From: Actinostola sp. cb2023
Taxonomy: Eukaryota > Cnidaria > Anthozoa > Actiniaria > Actinostolidae
Assembly: GCA_033675265.1 (NCBI GenBank)
Contig: JAUJYZ010000015.1
Span: 1,240,001 to 1,304,000, forward strand
Direction: 5' to 3'
DNA length: 64,000 bases
The position numbers and the translations under genes were made by a program. The notes beneath the pieces were generated by a model. It was not told where the DNA came from. It searched no databases and saw only the letters and a program-made list of their open reading frames with translations. Shown piece after piece: positions 20,560 to 30,595 of this stretch. Each line of letters starts with the position of its first letter. The first letter of the stretch is position 1.

Positions 20560-20835
20560 TTTTATGTCCTTATTTGCAGCAACTCGTTTTATTTGCAGCG
20601 ACTCGTTTTATTTGCAGCAACTCGTCTTATTTGCAGCAACTCGTCTTATTTGCAGCAACTCGTCTTATTTGCAGCAACTCGTTTTATTTGCAGCAACTCG
20701 TTTTTTATTTGCAGCAACTCGTCTTATTTGCAGCAACTCGTTTTTTATTTGCAGCAACTCGTCTTATTTGCAGCAACCTGTCTTATTTGCAGCAACCTGT
20801 CTTATTTGCAGCGTGTCCCCTATGGGCCACCGTAG
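20560..20835. repeat. Array of 19-bp units, inverted copy of 2874-3100
   Basis: About thirteen units of TCGTTTTATTTGCAGCAAC type are followed by GTGTCCCCTATGGGCCACCG. This is the inverted counterpart of the block upstream of the zinc-ribbon gene at 3185. It sits just 5' of the integrase pseudogene and probably supplied its promoter and first codons. Confidence 0.9.
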
Positions 20836-21699
20836 TAAGCTGTATCTCAGCTTAAATTACTTCAACTTACCATACGGTTTGAAACCCGGTAAACTTCTTG
20901 AGCGAGTTCAGTTTATCCAGTCTAAACCAACATGTATTAGCAGCTATAGCTAGTCGCGAGGTACTACACTTGTACACCCGATCGAGTATGACTGAGTACT
21001 CAAGCTTAGCGGTAGATTATACTTTGCTCAGGCACCAACGCGGTGTGCATGTTGTGCCCCATTACACCGGGGCTATAGTAACGGATTAAAGTGGTTTTAA
21101 TTAGTAAATAAATCATCTACGGCAAACACCGCACGCAAGACCTTGGTGCACTGACAACTGGGTACAAACTGTTCTTCAGTCTTATGACTGTCTAAATTCC
21201 AGATAGTTTATCCCTTTATAAAATCTGATGCACGCGTTTTCGTTATATAGGTGAATGGAGGGGACTGAGCTGGATAACACAGAACTAACGCTCATAATAG
21301 GGTCAATATAGTATGAATTCAGTTGGGAACGTGGCCAAAATCTTCACTTCGCGATTATATTGCAAACTGATATATTATTCCAAGAATTCAGTCTGATATT
21401 AACAGGTAGCGGTTGGTGGCCGGATGCCTAGCACAACACTTATTGCAGACTAGGGAGGTCATGGTAAAGCTGGGGGAAGAGCCAGGATTTTTCCAAGGGA
21501 CATGGTACACTGGAAGCAATGCCTAGTAATAATTGTTTTAAACATTCACATTAAGATGCTAATTCGCCAACCTTCATTTTAATTATTTAATTTTTTTTTC
21601 AATTGTAGATTTTAATAAACGTTTATAGTTTCTTTTTAACAATGGATTTTGTCAGCTTGGTTAAATAGTTGGCACTTTACATAACAATAGTGTACGTGA
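20836..21699. other. Unassigned stretch
   Basis: I find no gene, tandem repeat or TIR boundary. AT-rich runs occur near 21580-21620. Confidence 0.3.
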
Positions 21700-21835
21700 G
21701 AGTCGTTTTCGTATGAGTGGGAAACCTACGGTACCGTGACACTCAAATGCCTTCCTTTCTGAACCAATCAAAAAGCGCGCAGATGCATCTCATCCAATCA
21801 ACTCCGACTTTCCCACTCATACGAAGTTTACTAGC
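21700..21835. mobile_element. MITE GAGTCGTTTTCGTATGAGTG, copy 1
   Basis: The left end is GAGTCGTTTTCGTATGAGTG and the right is TTTCCCACTCATACGAAG. Interior words GTACCGTGACACTCAAATG and GAACCAATCAAAAAGCG are shared (inverted) with the copy at 62667. A third copy is at 31032-31203. Confidence 0.8.
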
Positions 21836-22053
21836 TCCATTGTACACTGGAGTAAAGGATTCACAGTACACTTTCTGCACGGGTTACCTAGCAACTGAAT
21901 CCTGGCAAGAATAAACTTACTCTTAAATTTATTCAAAGGTCAAAGGAAATCTATAACACCGTGAAAAAGAATACTTTTAAAACTTTACTCACGTTTCGAG
22001 CCTTGAGTAAGAGGCAGTGTAAAGGATTAGCGAGCGTTCAGCCCATATACTAA
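21836..22053. other. Short repeat GAAATCTATAACACCGTG with CACGTTTCGAGCC
   Basis: Sequence at 21945-22010 matches 33652-33715 (GGAAATCTATAACAC and TTTCGAGCCTTG). This type of word often ends retroelements, but the fragment is too short to assign. Confidence 0.4.
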
Positions 22054-22250
22054 GGGTGCGTTCGATTGACTCTATTCCAGAATAGGAATACACGGAATAA
22101 ACACTTCAATGCTTTTATTTCAGCACATTTAAAATTCCAAACTGTTCCTTGTAACTTTATTACTTGGGCTTCCTGTGGAATGCCCAAGTCTAAGATTACA
22201 GACGGTTATTTTTGTGTTTCTACGCCAAATCTGCAAGTGGTCACCATAGC

Positions 22251-22258
22251 GCATGCGC

Positions 22259-22289
<31 letters not shown>

Positions 22290-22300
22290 TGAGTATACAG
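22251..22300 (-). ncRNA. U6 snRNA-like fragment (pseudogene)
   Basis: On the minus strand TATACTC is followed by AAAATTGGAACGATACAGAG and AAGATTAGCATG. This is an exact match of about 31 nt to the invariant central domain of U6 spliceosomal RNA (recalled). Upstream the U6 5' stem-loop is not recognisable. Downstream CGCATGCGC replaces GGCCCCTGCGC and the 3' region is degraded. I read it as a U6 pseudogene or a U6-derived repeat inside the outer transposon. Confidence 0.65.
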
Positions 22301-23112
22301 AAGTTGTGGTCAGCAGCTTATCAACGAAATTCAAGATGGCAGACGTACGTAACGATAAATCAAATCACCAGCAGCATTCAAAAAGGATTTTGCCGTGCTC
22401 CCTTGCTCGAGCCACAGGTAGCCCAAGCTATTAATGAGAGGCTTGTATCGAGCTATATATAAGAGTTTGTATGGGACCTTAGGCTCTGGTCGATAATTCC
22501 GTAAATAATAGGGCAAATAAACTCTAACCTTCCAGTAGTGTTGTTTGTATCCTTATTGATCTCTGGTAGCGATTTCAGGGAAATCCCGCGATTTTTAGCC
22601 GAGCTCTCCTCCTACTACTAAGAAGAAGGAAAGGTAGGACACTCAGCAATGGCCGATCGGCTGATCCATCTCGAAAATCATTTTTTTTCTCCTACTAAAC
22701 CACCTCCCCTTGCTTCGATACTCTGCAGCACGAATGGCAGATAGATTACCTCGAGGTTTGTCAAAAAAAGTCCGATAAAACTTCTCCTGCGGAGGCAGCA
22801 ATCCAGCGAGATCATCGAATAAACGGCCATTTCGAGACGCCAAAAGCCGTGGCAAGGAAAAGCTGTGCAGGGCGGAAGCCGTTGAGGCGCGGTTGGCCTG
22901 GACACGAGCCAAATTCCTTCGAACGAGTGTCCCCATGGTCTGGAAATGCTAAACCCAAATATAGACTCAGCCCCCCAGGGAACGAAAAATTTGTAAACAC
23001 CATTGTTTCTTTCGGCCAATGAAATTCTAGAAAGTAATTCAAATTTATCGGCGAACGAGTTTTCCCTGTGTGTTTTTGTTCTCGAACTATTGTTACGTTT
23101 AAAAGCTTTATA

Positions 23113-23799
23113 ATGCTGTCCACTTTGAAAAGAAGACAAAGCGAAGACTTTTTCAAAGAAGCTAAGAAGAAAATCACATCTCAGTTGCGTTTTACGCTAG
23201 AATTAAAACGTGGTAAGTCTATTATTAATTGTCTCGTACGGAACGGTTAATCTGCTAAATTTCATAAATTTTGAATCACGTAAACATTTCTTTCTGCAGG
23301 CTGCTCTGTAATTACGAAACACTACGAAGGGAGTTTTACTTCACGCGATGATATTCTTAATCATTTGCAAACGGAGAAAGAAAATATATTGACATCAGGG
23401 GACCTATTGACAAAGTGTATTTTGGGCCGTGCAATAAACGAACTCTGGTGCAGTGATCATACAAACGGAGTAACCGCTACCCAACGTTCATTTAAACGAG
23501 TCGGTAAATCTCTTCGGCTTTGGGGATATAAAGATTTGAAGAAAAAAACAGATCTAGAGATGGCTTCCACAGACCAAACGACAAATTCCCTAGAAAAAGA
23601 GTGGAGTTGTTTTGAGGCAGATTTGATGGCTACAGGAATTGGTTGGCAAATGAAGAAGAACAGTAAATATTCTATCAGCTGTATACATCTGACGGATTAT
23701 TCCTTTAACGGACAGAGGGCTCTTGAGTTAGAACTCTGCAAAAAATCGTATGAATACGTACGTGTGAACAACAAACACTTGTCAAATCGGACTGAATAA
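23113..23799 (+). CDS. Two-exon gene inside the 2.2-kb transposon (199 aa, unknown)
   Basis: Exon 1 is 23113-23212 with donor GTAAGT. Exon 2 is 23300-23799 after TTTCTTTCTGCAG, and the phase matches. The product starts MLSTLKRRQSEDFFKEAKKK and continues TSQLRFTLELKRG, CSVITKHYEGSFTSRDDIL. In the middle are LTKCILGRAINELWCSDHTN and VGKSLRLWGYKDLK, and it ends in a conserved-looking NGQRALELELCKKSYEYV. It is soluble, mildly basic and has no DDE motif that I can recognise, so it is unlikely to be a classical transposase catalytic domain. It is intact despite being inside a transposon, which suggests recent capture or an accessory role. An opposite-strand Cys-rich frame (24010-23705, with CCSGKP and PCQQCEVNVGFYTG) overlaps its 3' end. 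Confidence 0.55.
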
Positions 23800-24116
23800 C
23801 GCGATCCAAATTACGCTTTACCTCGCCATGTCTTGAATCTTGGTAGCCAGTTACATTCTTGATTTCGATGTCTACGCAGTTTAAACTAAAGTCAACATTC
23901 GCTTGAACGATCGAACGATCGAACAAGCCGGTATAAAATCCAACATTCACCTCACATTGTTGACACGGTTTCGTTGACACTGGTTTTACGGGCTTTCCAC
24001 TACAGCACATGGCCTCTACTTTCTAGAATTTCATTGGCCGAAAGAAACAATGGTGTTTACAAATTTTTCGTTCCCTGGGGGGCTGAGTTTATATTTGGGT
24101 TTAGCATTTCCAGACC

Positions 24117-24410
24117 ATGGGGACACTCGTTCGAAGGAATTTGGCTCGTGTCCAGGCCAACCGCGCCTCAACGGCTTCCGCCCTGCACAGCTTTTCCTTG
24201 CCACGGCTTTTGGCGTCTCGAAATGGCCGTTTATTCGATGATCTCGCTGGATTGCTGCCTCCGCAGGAGAAGTTTTATCGGACTTTTTTTGACAAACCTC
24301 GAGGTAATCTATCTGCCATTCGTGCTGCAGAGTATCGAAGCAAGGGGAGGTGGTTTAGTAGGAGAAAAAAAATGATTTTCGAGATGGATCAGCCGATCGG
24401 CCATTGCTGA
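24117..24410 (+). CDS. 97-codon frame in each transposon arm (also 22936-22643 minus)
   Basis: Both arms encode the same outward-facing frame: MGTLVRRNLARVQANRASTA, then SFSLPRLLASRNGRLFDDLA, FYRTFFDKPRGNLSAIRAAE and a basic end. The left-arm copy runs 22936-22643 on the minus strand. It is arginine-rich, with a codon pattern more like coding sequence than the overlapping 120-codon frame (SISRPWGHSFEGIWLVSRP). The N-terminus resembles a mitochondrial presequence, but no family is recognised. It could be a captured first exon. Confidence 0.35.
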   Translation: MGTLVRRNLARVQANRASTASALHSFSLPRLLASRNGRLFDDLAGLLPPQEKFYRTFFDKPRGNLSAIRAAEYRSKGRWFSRRKKMIFEMDQPIGHC

Positions 24411-25143
24411 GTGTCCTACCTTTCCTTCTTCTTAGTAGTAGGAGGAGAGCTCGGCTAAAAATCGCGGGATTTCCCTGAAATCGCTACCAGAGATCAATAA
24501 GGACACAAACAACACTACTGGAAGGTTAGAGTTTATTTGCCCTATTATTTACGGAATTATCGACCAGAGCCTAAGGTCCCATACAAACTCTTATATATAG
24601 CTCGATACAAGCCTCTCATTAATAGCTTGGGCTACCTGTGCTCGAGCCAGTCGAGTCGTTCATTAATACTGCTTAGTAAATATGCAAATATCCTAGAGAA
24701 TACTTTTTGGCCTTGCAATTCTGTCTGAAAGTGTATTTCTAACAGATGTCTGTGGCTTAACTCGATCGTAATTTTATTGAGTTTGTGAAATCGTTTCTTG
24801 CAAGGTAATCGAAATGTGCTTCGCCATGCAGCTGTCAGCTAGGAGTGTGAGTGTTGAAGCTAATTACGTATGTATGCTCTACTGAGTTACGCAACGAGTG
24901 ACTTAAATTCTGCAAGTAATACATGTAGGCTAAAACTACTTCTGTATGATGATACAAGCTATTAGGTTTCACATTTAAAATCTATCAAAACAGCTTTATT
25001 AAGAAGCCCAAGTTCACGCTAGTAGAGCGTCTAGTTATGATACAACAAGGAATCGTTTTATTTTAGAGTTGACAGTAGCTGCGTGACTGCGATTTAGGGA
25101 TGTTATCCCGTGTATTCTGGAATAAGGTCAATCGAACGCATCC

Positions 25144-25897
25144 TACAGTGTAAGTGTACTTGTTAGTTTCCATTTATAGTTCTTTAATTGATTATTAAAC
25201 TTGAATACATTATCTGTTGATAAAACTTTTCTTATTCTATTAGTTTATTGATAAATTCTTATTATATTATTAATCGATTTATTATGAATATACAGTTCCG
25301 TAATTCTTCACGAATTTGACATTTAGTCGAAAATTAATCACTTTTCAAAAACGTTAATTATACGCTATAAATGTTGTTATCGACATAAATCAAACAACTA
25401 TCGCGCATATCTATGTCCATTTCTAGTAGTTCATTCTAGAGATGCAACTGATATAAAGCGTAAAAGGTTGCGCGCAATATTGCACGCAACACGTAATTGT
25501 TGCACCGTGTGTAAGGATCAAATTATTTCCATTCTTATGCTTGTGGTTATTCTTGAAAGGGCCACAAGTTTATCAGTCTGAGACTGTTTAGTGTCACCCT
25601 CATAAAATAAAGTCTTTTGATTTGATTTGATTTGATTTGATTTGAGTCTCTGTTGAACTGAGACAGGCTTTATTCTTGGTGAGGTTTGGTATCTTGTGTT
25701 ACATCGTTTGTTGGCCTCACTGCTACAACATTCATATATGTACAACACGAAGCAAGGTGGAGCGGGAGCTAGGCGACGAGTTCTTCAAGCGACTGGCTGT
25801 CTAGAAAACAGTACAGTTATCCTACCGAATAGCATCTCCCATCGTTCACACATTGAAACTTGGCATAAGTTCATATTAAGTGCAAAAACATCAAGAC
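25144..25897. other. Intergenic stretch downstream of the beta-helix gene
   Basis: AT-rich, with a (TTTGA)n tract at 25614-25645. The frames here are unsupported, although a 3' exon of the beta-helix gene could lie in this interval (see its stop-overlapping donor). Confidence 0.4.
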
Positions 25898-28800
25898 TTA
25901 CAGGTTTCGAGGCTCGTTTTCTTGGTTAAAGTTCCCCTCTGTATCTGTCTCACTGTAGTTGTCCATAATAGTGCTATCGGCTCTCAGCTTCATCTTTAAA
26001 ATCATGTACTGCTTCAAGTATTCACGATACTGGATGGCTAAGTAGATCATCAGAAAAATCAGATAGCAAAGCGGTACGTAGGATAAAACTTTAATGAATG
26101 CTTCAAACTGGTCGTGATATGATGTTGAATAGCTTTGAGCATTCTGGAGGGCAGTGCTGAATATTGTCATTATACCAAGGTTGCATAGCAATACAGCATC
26201 CAGTAGGTTCAGCCAGGTGTACTCCTCCTTGTAAGGCTTGAGGTATACAAACACTGCAAGCATAACCATGCAGGAATCTTCCAGTAAAGCTCTTTTCCAT
26301 GGTCCTGACGGCATGTATGTTGACACTAAGAGAAGATAGAGTCTACATACAAAGTAGAATGCAGAGCACCAACGATAATGGTCCTTGAAACAGCCTTGAA
26401 ATGCATCGTAGTATGGCTTAAGGGTGTTGACATTGACAATTGGCCTTAGAATCTTGGTGAAGAAAGGGGTGAACATGAGAATCAGTGGGCAAGGAATCAC
26501 AACCAATACCAGGTAGATAATAGCAATAATTGCATAGGCAATGTGTCTTCCTTTGAAGAAATCCATCTCTCCATCCATGAACATGACAGTTCTATCTCCT
26601 ATGTAAGCAGGGTAAAGGATTTTGAGAGAGATGGAAGTGATGTTGGTGTAGCATAAGACAAACAAGGTACAGAGTGCACGGAATGGAGACTTGACGCGGC
26701 GGCTGTAGCACCAGTTAGGCCACTTACGCACTACCTTAGCCAGTATGAACACAGACACCAGGATGTATGTTGGTAGTAGGTACATCAGCATGAGTTTGTC
26801 AGCATCAGTGATGTTGGTCATCAGGCAGGAGCCTCCTGTTTTAATTTGAATGTTGGCAAGACCAATAACGAACTGCATAAAGGAGTCCAGAGTAAATCCT
26901 TCAATGAACAACAGACTCATGACTTGGTAGGAGTACAGCCAAGCATTAAGATAAGTTGTAAACACATCTAAATTGATCAACATAATCAGCATGACCGCCA
27001 AGAAGAAGATAATACCATACGGTATAATAGTTAGTAAGTAATAGTCATTGCATTCTGTGGAGCAATCTTCACTACCAATCAACACTGTGTAGTTCTTCTT
27101 ACACGACCCACATAAAATACTTTCACTTGACCTTGTTGAGATGCACATGTTGTGTTTGTCATACTCGTAAGCGACACTGAGACTGCTTAAACTATTCACT
27201 GCACAGTAACTATTTGGGCAAGTATGGGTAAGGAATTCACTGTCTACAATCCCTGCCCAGTATCCATCACGAATGAAGATAGTATGTCCATCATGGCTGC
27301 AGTTGTAAATCCCTCGTTCTTTGTCAGACAGACAGACACATTTGTTGTTTTGATAATGGTAGCCCGGGGAGCATCCTTGAAGTTGAAGGCTTTCAATAGT
27401 TCTATGGACCAAATGTTTACTGGTTGTTCTAAGATCAACACTGAAATAATCTCCGGGTTTACCAAGTAAAAAGAGATTAGTTACTTCATTATAAACAAGA
27501 AACAGAGATGATGTTGCACCAAGTTTTACCTTTGAGTTTCCTTTTACACTGATTTGTACAATACCGTACACATTGTTATCCTTTTCATCAATCAAACTAA
27601 GCGATACCTTGAACACTTGACTAGGAGCAACTTTCCATTCTGTTTCATTGTAAATGATATCAATAGGCTCCGTCACTACTTCTCCTTTGATGCCTACTGC
27701 TGTCCCATTTTTATCTTTATACTTTATAAAGTCCCACTCCAATGCAGTATTATTCTCTCTTGTCTCTCCAATGCGACGACAGTCACGTAACGTCGATGCA
27801 AAGACTGATCTTCCTGATGAGTTAGCAGCAAAGCTTGCATCTCCAACACTGTTCCCTTGGAAGACAATCTCTGTTTTCCAGTCATTGTAGTCAATATCTT
27901 CTTTTTCATAAGAGAGGAAACACTTGTGGATTTTGATACCATTTGAATTAAAACTTACCAGGGGTGGTCCTGGGGCGCTGACGTATACAGCTCCACCCTT
28001 TTCATTGCAGTGGTTCTCATAGAAATACAGATGTGAGTTTTTCATTAACGTAACTTTGGAGTCTCCGTACAATGCAAGGGCACCACCTCTAAATCCAGAG
28101 TTATACGTGAAATTCACACAATCATAAACCATCATTGTAGCCGAGTCGAGAACAACAGCAGTGCCGTCATTGGAAAAAATGGTGACATTGTTTTTAAAAA
28201 TCAGAGGAACCTCATCCGAATACACAGCACCTTGACCAACCACATAGCTTGGCTCTCGTATAATGACGTTGTTATGAGAAATAATACAGCTGTCAAATAT
28301 CAAGTTATACGGCACACCTGGTCCAATTTCATCTTCATTTCTATTGACAAGAAAAGCACCTATGGCCGCTCCAATTGTTCCTTTGTTGTCTGTAATATTA
28401 CAAGACTTAAAGATGATCTCACTATGCTGATACTTGATGAACCTATTTGGTAGGGTTAGAAATGTTGCTCCGTATGTTGTCAAGCCACCGCCCCATGTAG
28501 CTTTATTTTCTGTGATTTGGCATGAAATGAGGTTGAAATAGTTGGGTAAAAGTGTTATGTCTTCTTCGACGATACTGGCCAGTCGTAGCCCTCCTCCTTC
28601 TGCACGTGCATAGTTGTACTTGAATCGTGTATTAGATATTGTTATTGTATTGTTTTGGGTTCGTTTCTCTAACTGTATCTGCAGACCTCCACCCCATACA
28701 GCTTCGTTTTCAATAAAGCTAGAAAAGTCAATGAAGACTCTATTACTGGATGAATTCCCAGAAATAGAAATAGCAAGACCAGCACCACGACTGAACGGAA

Positions 28801-29692
28801 GGGATGGAATTTCACTTATGGCAAATTCTGGAGTTGGAGCCCTGTTGCGAGTGAAATGGCAGTTGGAGATCTTGATCAGGTTGTTATTTTTAATATATTG
28901 CTTGGCTTCTTGCGGTTCTAGTTTCAATGGGTTGTGTTTTGCAGCTCCCATCGAAAGGAAAACGCCGCCACCAGCTTTAGCATATTCACCTGTACTATCA
29001 ACCATGAAGAGATTTGTCTCATTTATATTGATATCAGTTTCGTTAGAGCCTAAAGGTACATTCTGATCAAAGATTGACTCGCTAATCTGCACACTTCCCG
29101 AAACTATATAGGCATTGAGTGCAGTACCAGGAGTCTGTGATATATTCACCCGGTTCACTGTCAAATCCACACAATAGTTGATAAACACTGCAACTATAAA
29201 CTTAGGATTTGCAACTACCCAGTCATCTGCACCTACAGTACTTGTGTGCCAGCCACCACAACCATACAACGTAAACCCTTGGAAAACCAAACCTTTCGCC
29301 AGAGCGAAAGCTAGAGAAGTGTTTTCATTGGGGCAATGAATGAGAACATCTCGAGAATTTCCTTCACCATAAATAGCAAAGTTTTGGATCCTTTTGAAGC
29401 TAAAGCTCCTCTTTAGACTGTAGTTTCCTGTTTCAAGGAACACACGGGTTGAACTTGCCCCAGCTTGTAATGCTTTTTGCAAGGCATTGTCGAGAGTTTT
29501 GCAAGGCGAAGAGCGACTACTACCACAAGCAGTAATGGAGTCGTTTCCCTTTGTAGACACATAGATAGTCCGTGTCCAGTTAAAAGCCGTAACAAAGCCA
29601 CAGTTAAAACAAAGAGCAGAAAGAAGAAAGAATAGAACCACACCACTCTTAGCCATGATGGAGCTTCTCTGATTCTTAGAATCACATGTCAA
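25898..29692 (-). CDS. Beta-helix ectodomain fused to multi-pass membrane domain (1264 aa)
   Basis: One uninterrupted frame on the minus strand. A signal peptide follows the second Met (residue 13): MAKSGVVLFFLLSALCFNCG. Residues about 40-640 are right-handed parallel beta-helix (pectin-lyase-like) repeats. They show the typical rungs: YVSTKGNDS near the start, then recurrent GGG-containing turns such as AGGGVFLS, WGGGLQIQL, AEGGGLRLA and GGAVYVSA. A Cys-rich module (CSPGYHYQNNKCVC, about 775-880) precedes about eight hydrophobic segments from residue 890 to 1225. These include YYLLTIIPYGIIFFLAVMLI and YVPLCYLIFLMIYLAIQY. The tail is acidic. Such beta-helix/membrane fusions are, as I recall, abundant in sponge genomes, with unknown function; cell-surface recognition is a guess. 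The stop lies in CTGTAAGT, a perfect splice donor, so a further exon is possible. The neighbour SSX2IP is on the same strand. Confidence 0.85.
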   Translation of the reverse strand: MTCDSKNQRSSIMAKSGVVLFFLLSALCFNCGFVTAFNWTRTIYVSTKGNDSITACGSSRSSPCKTLDNALQKALQAGASSTRVFLETGNYSLKRSFSFKRIQNFAIYGEGNSRDVLIHCPNENTSLAFALAKGLVFQGFTLYGCGGWHTSTVGADDWVVANPKFIVAVFINYCVDLTVNRVNISQTPGTALNAYIVSGSVQISESIFDQNVPLGSNETDININETNLFMVDSTGEYAKAGGGVFLSMGAAKHNPLKLEPQEAKQYIKNNNLIKISNCHFTRNRAPTPEFAISEIPSLPFSRGAGLAISISGNSSSNRVFIDFSSFIENEAVWGGGLQIQLEKRTQNNTITISNTRFKYNYARAEGGGLRLASIVEEDITLLPNYFNLISCQITENKATWGGGLTTYGATFLTLPNRFIKYQHSEIIFKSCNITDNKGTIGAAIGAFLVNRNEDEIGPGVPYNLIFDSCIISHNNVIIREPSYVVGQGAVYSDEVPLIFKNNVTIFSNDGTAVVLDSATMMVYDCVNFTYNSGFRGGALALYGDSKVTLMKNSHLYFYENHCNEKGGAVYVSAPGPPLVSFNSNGIKIHKCFLSYEKEDIDYNDWKTEIVFQGNSVGDASFAANSSGRSVFASTLRDCRRIGETRENNTALEWDFIKYKDKNGTAVGIKGEVVTEPIDIIYNETEWKVAPSQVFKVSLSLIDEKDNNVYGIVQISVKGNSKVKLGATSSLFLVYNEVTNLFLLGKPGDYFSVDLRTTSKHLVHRTIESLQLQGCSPGYHYQNNKCVCLSDKERGIYNCSHDGHTIFIRDGYWAGIVDSEFLTHTCPNSYCAVNSLSSLSVAYEYDKHNMCISTRSSESILCGSCKKNYTVLIGSEDCSTECNDYYLLTIIPYGIIFFLAVMLIMLINLDVFTTYLNAWLYSYQVMSLLFIEGFTLDSFMQFVIGLANIQIKTGGSCLMTNITDADKLMLMYLLPTYILVSVFILAKVVRKWPNWCYSRRVKSPFRALCTLFVLCYTNITSISLKILYPAYIGDRTVMFMDGEMDFFKGRHIAYAIIAIIYLVLVVIPCPLILMFTPFFTKILRPIVNVNTLKPYYDAFQGCFKDHYRWCSAFYFVCRLYLLLVSTYMPSGPWKRALLEDSCMVMLAVFVYLKPYKEEYTWLNLLDAVLLCNLGIMTIFSTALQNAQSYSTSYHDQFEAFIKVLSYVPLCYLIFLMIYLAIQYREYLKQYMILKMKLRADSTIMDNYSETDTEGNFNQENEPRNL

Positions 29693-30595
29693 GTCAATGT
29701 CAGTTTGGTAATGATTAACAGGCAGGTTTGTCGGGCTTCCTGTGGAACTACGGAACTTCGTGTCTCGGCGATGTCTCGGCAGGATCTCGGTCTGTCCAGT
29801 CTACAGTATTGTCAGTATACGTATTTTTGAGTAGCGACTCAATTTCTCGCTCGATCTCTTTCAAGCAAGATTAGCTCTGGCAATGATTTACGATTTATAA
29901 CAAGCGAAAGGTTTCGTGACAGCAGAAGAAAGTATCAGACAATGCCTGATAGTAATTACTTTCGAAAGGTCGTTGGTACAGAAAACACTCGTTTTGGAGG
30001 GGAGGGGGAGTGGGGAAAATAGATATCAGAAAACTAAAACTTTATTATATACATGTGTGCGTTTGTCCATTACAGGGATATCAAATTATTGCTTTAATTT
30101 ATAATATAGCAATATTGGCTGAATACCTATGAACTATTTCCCCTATTCCCTCGAGTCATCTCGACTTTTAATTAGTCAACTCGCATCCATGCGCTCAAAT
30201 AGAACATAGAAAGGCAATATTTTATCTCGTGCGTCTTTAACGCAATGGGCGCTCGTTGACTTCTTGCCAATACTTTGTGTAGTCTAGCTAGCGTGCTGAA
30301 TGTCTTCGAAATGTGAAACTAATGTACATTTAAAAGTCATGGAAAGTAAGATGAGCCGCAAAAACGATCCATGAAAATTTGTGAAAGATTCAGACTGTGG
30401 AACTGAGAACAAAATAATTGTTTCTTTCTTAATTTTCACTGGCTATTTTTTTATGTCTTTATAATGTCCTTTGCGCGGGCGGGAATCATTTTTGTCTCTC
30501 CGCATTCCTTAGAAAGTGTCTTTCACAGTCTTTGGTCATGAACTTAGTGGAACCTGTTCTGTACGAATGCTTTTACTACATATTGTTAGTTTGAT
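29693..30595. other. Intergenic region between the two minus-strand genes
   Basis: It contains the 5' flank of the beta-helix gene and the 3' flank of SSX2IP. GGGCTTCCTGTGGAAC at about 29732 is an isolated CACAGG-family word. No gene is recognised. Confidence 0.4.

Larger units (their letters stand above)
22413..24640. mobile_element. 2.2-kb CACAGG-family transposon, two 624-bp arms, TSD CTCGAGC
   Basis: It begins CACAGGTAGCCCAAGC and ends GCTTGGGCTACCTGTG, flanked by CTCGAGC at 22406-22412 and 24641-24647. The arms (22413-23036 and 24017-24640) have equal length with only a rare mismatch (for example GAGTCTA versus GAGTTTA), so the copy is young or gene-converted. The 980-bp centre holds an intact two-exon gene. 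The family link is by terminal word and TSD length. Confidence 0.95.
22054..25143. mobile_element. Outer TIR element, ends AGGGTGCGTTCGATTGAC
   Basis: AGGGTGCGTTCGATTGACTC at 22053 and GGTCAATCGAACGCATCCT at 25127 are terminal inverted repeats. They include ATTCCAGAATA / TATTCTGGAATA further in. The inner transposon at 22413-24640 is nested in it. Without that insert the host element is about 860 bp and carries the U6-like piece. No clear TSD. Confidence 0.65.

Noticed and set aside
22678..23139. 153-codon frame SISRPWGHSFEGIWLVSRP in the transposon arm
   Set aside because: It overlaps a better-looking 97-codon frame, and both arms carry it only because they are identical.
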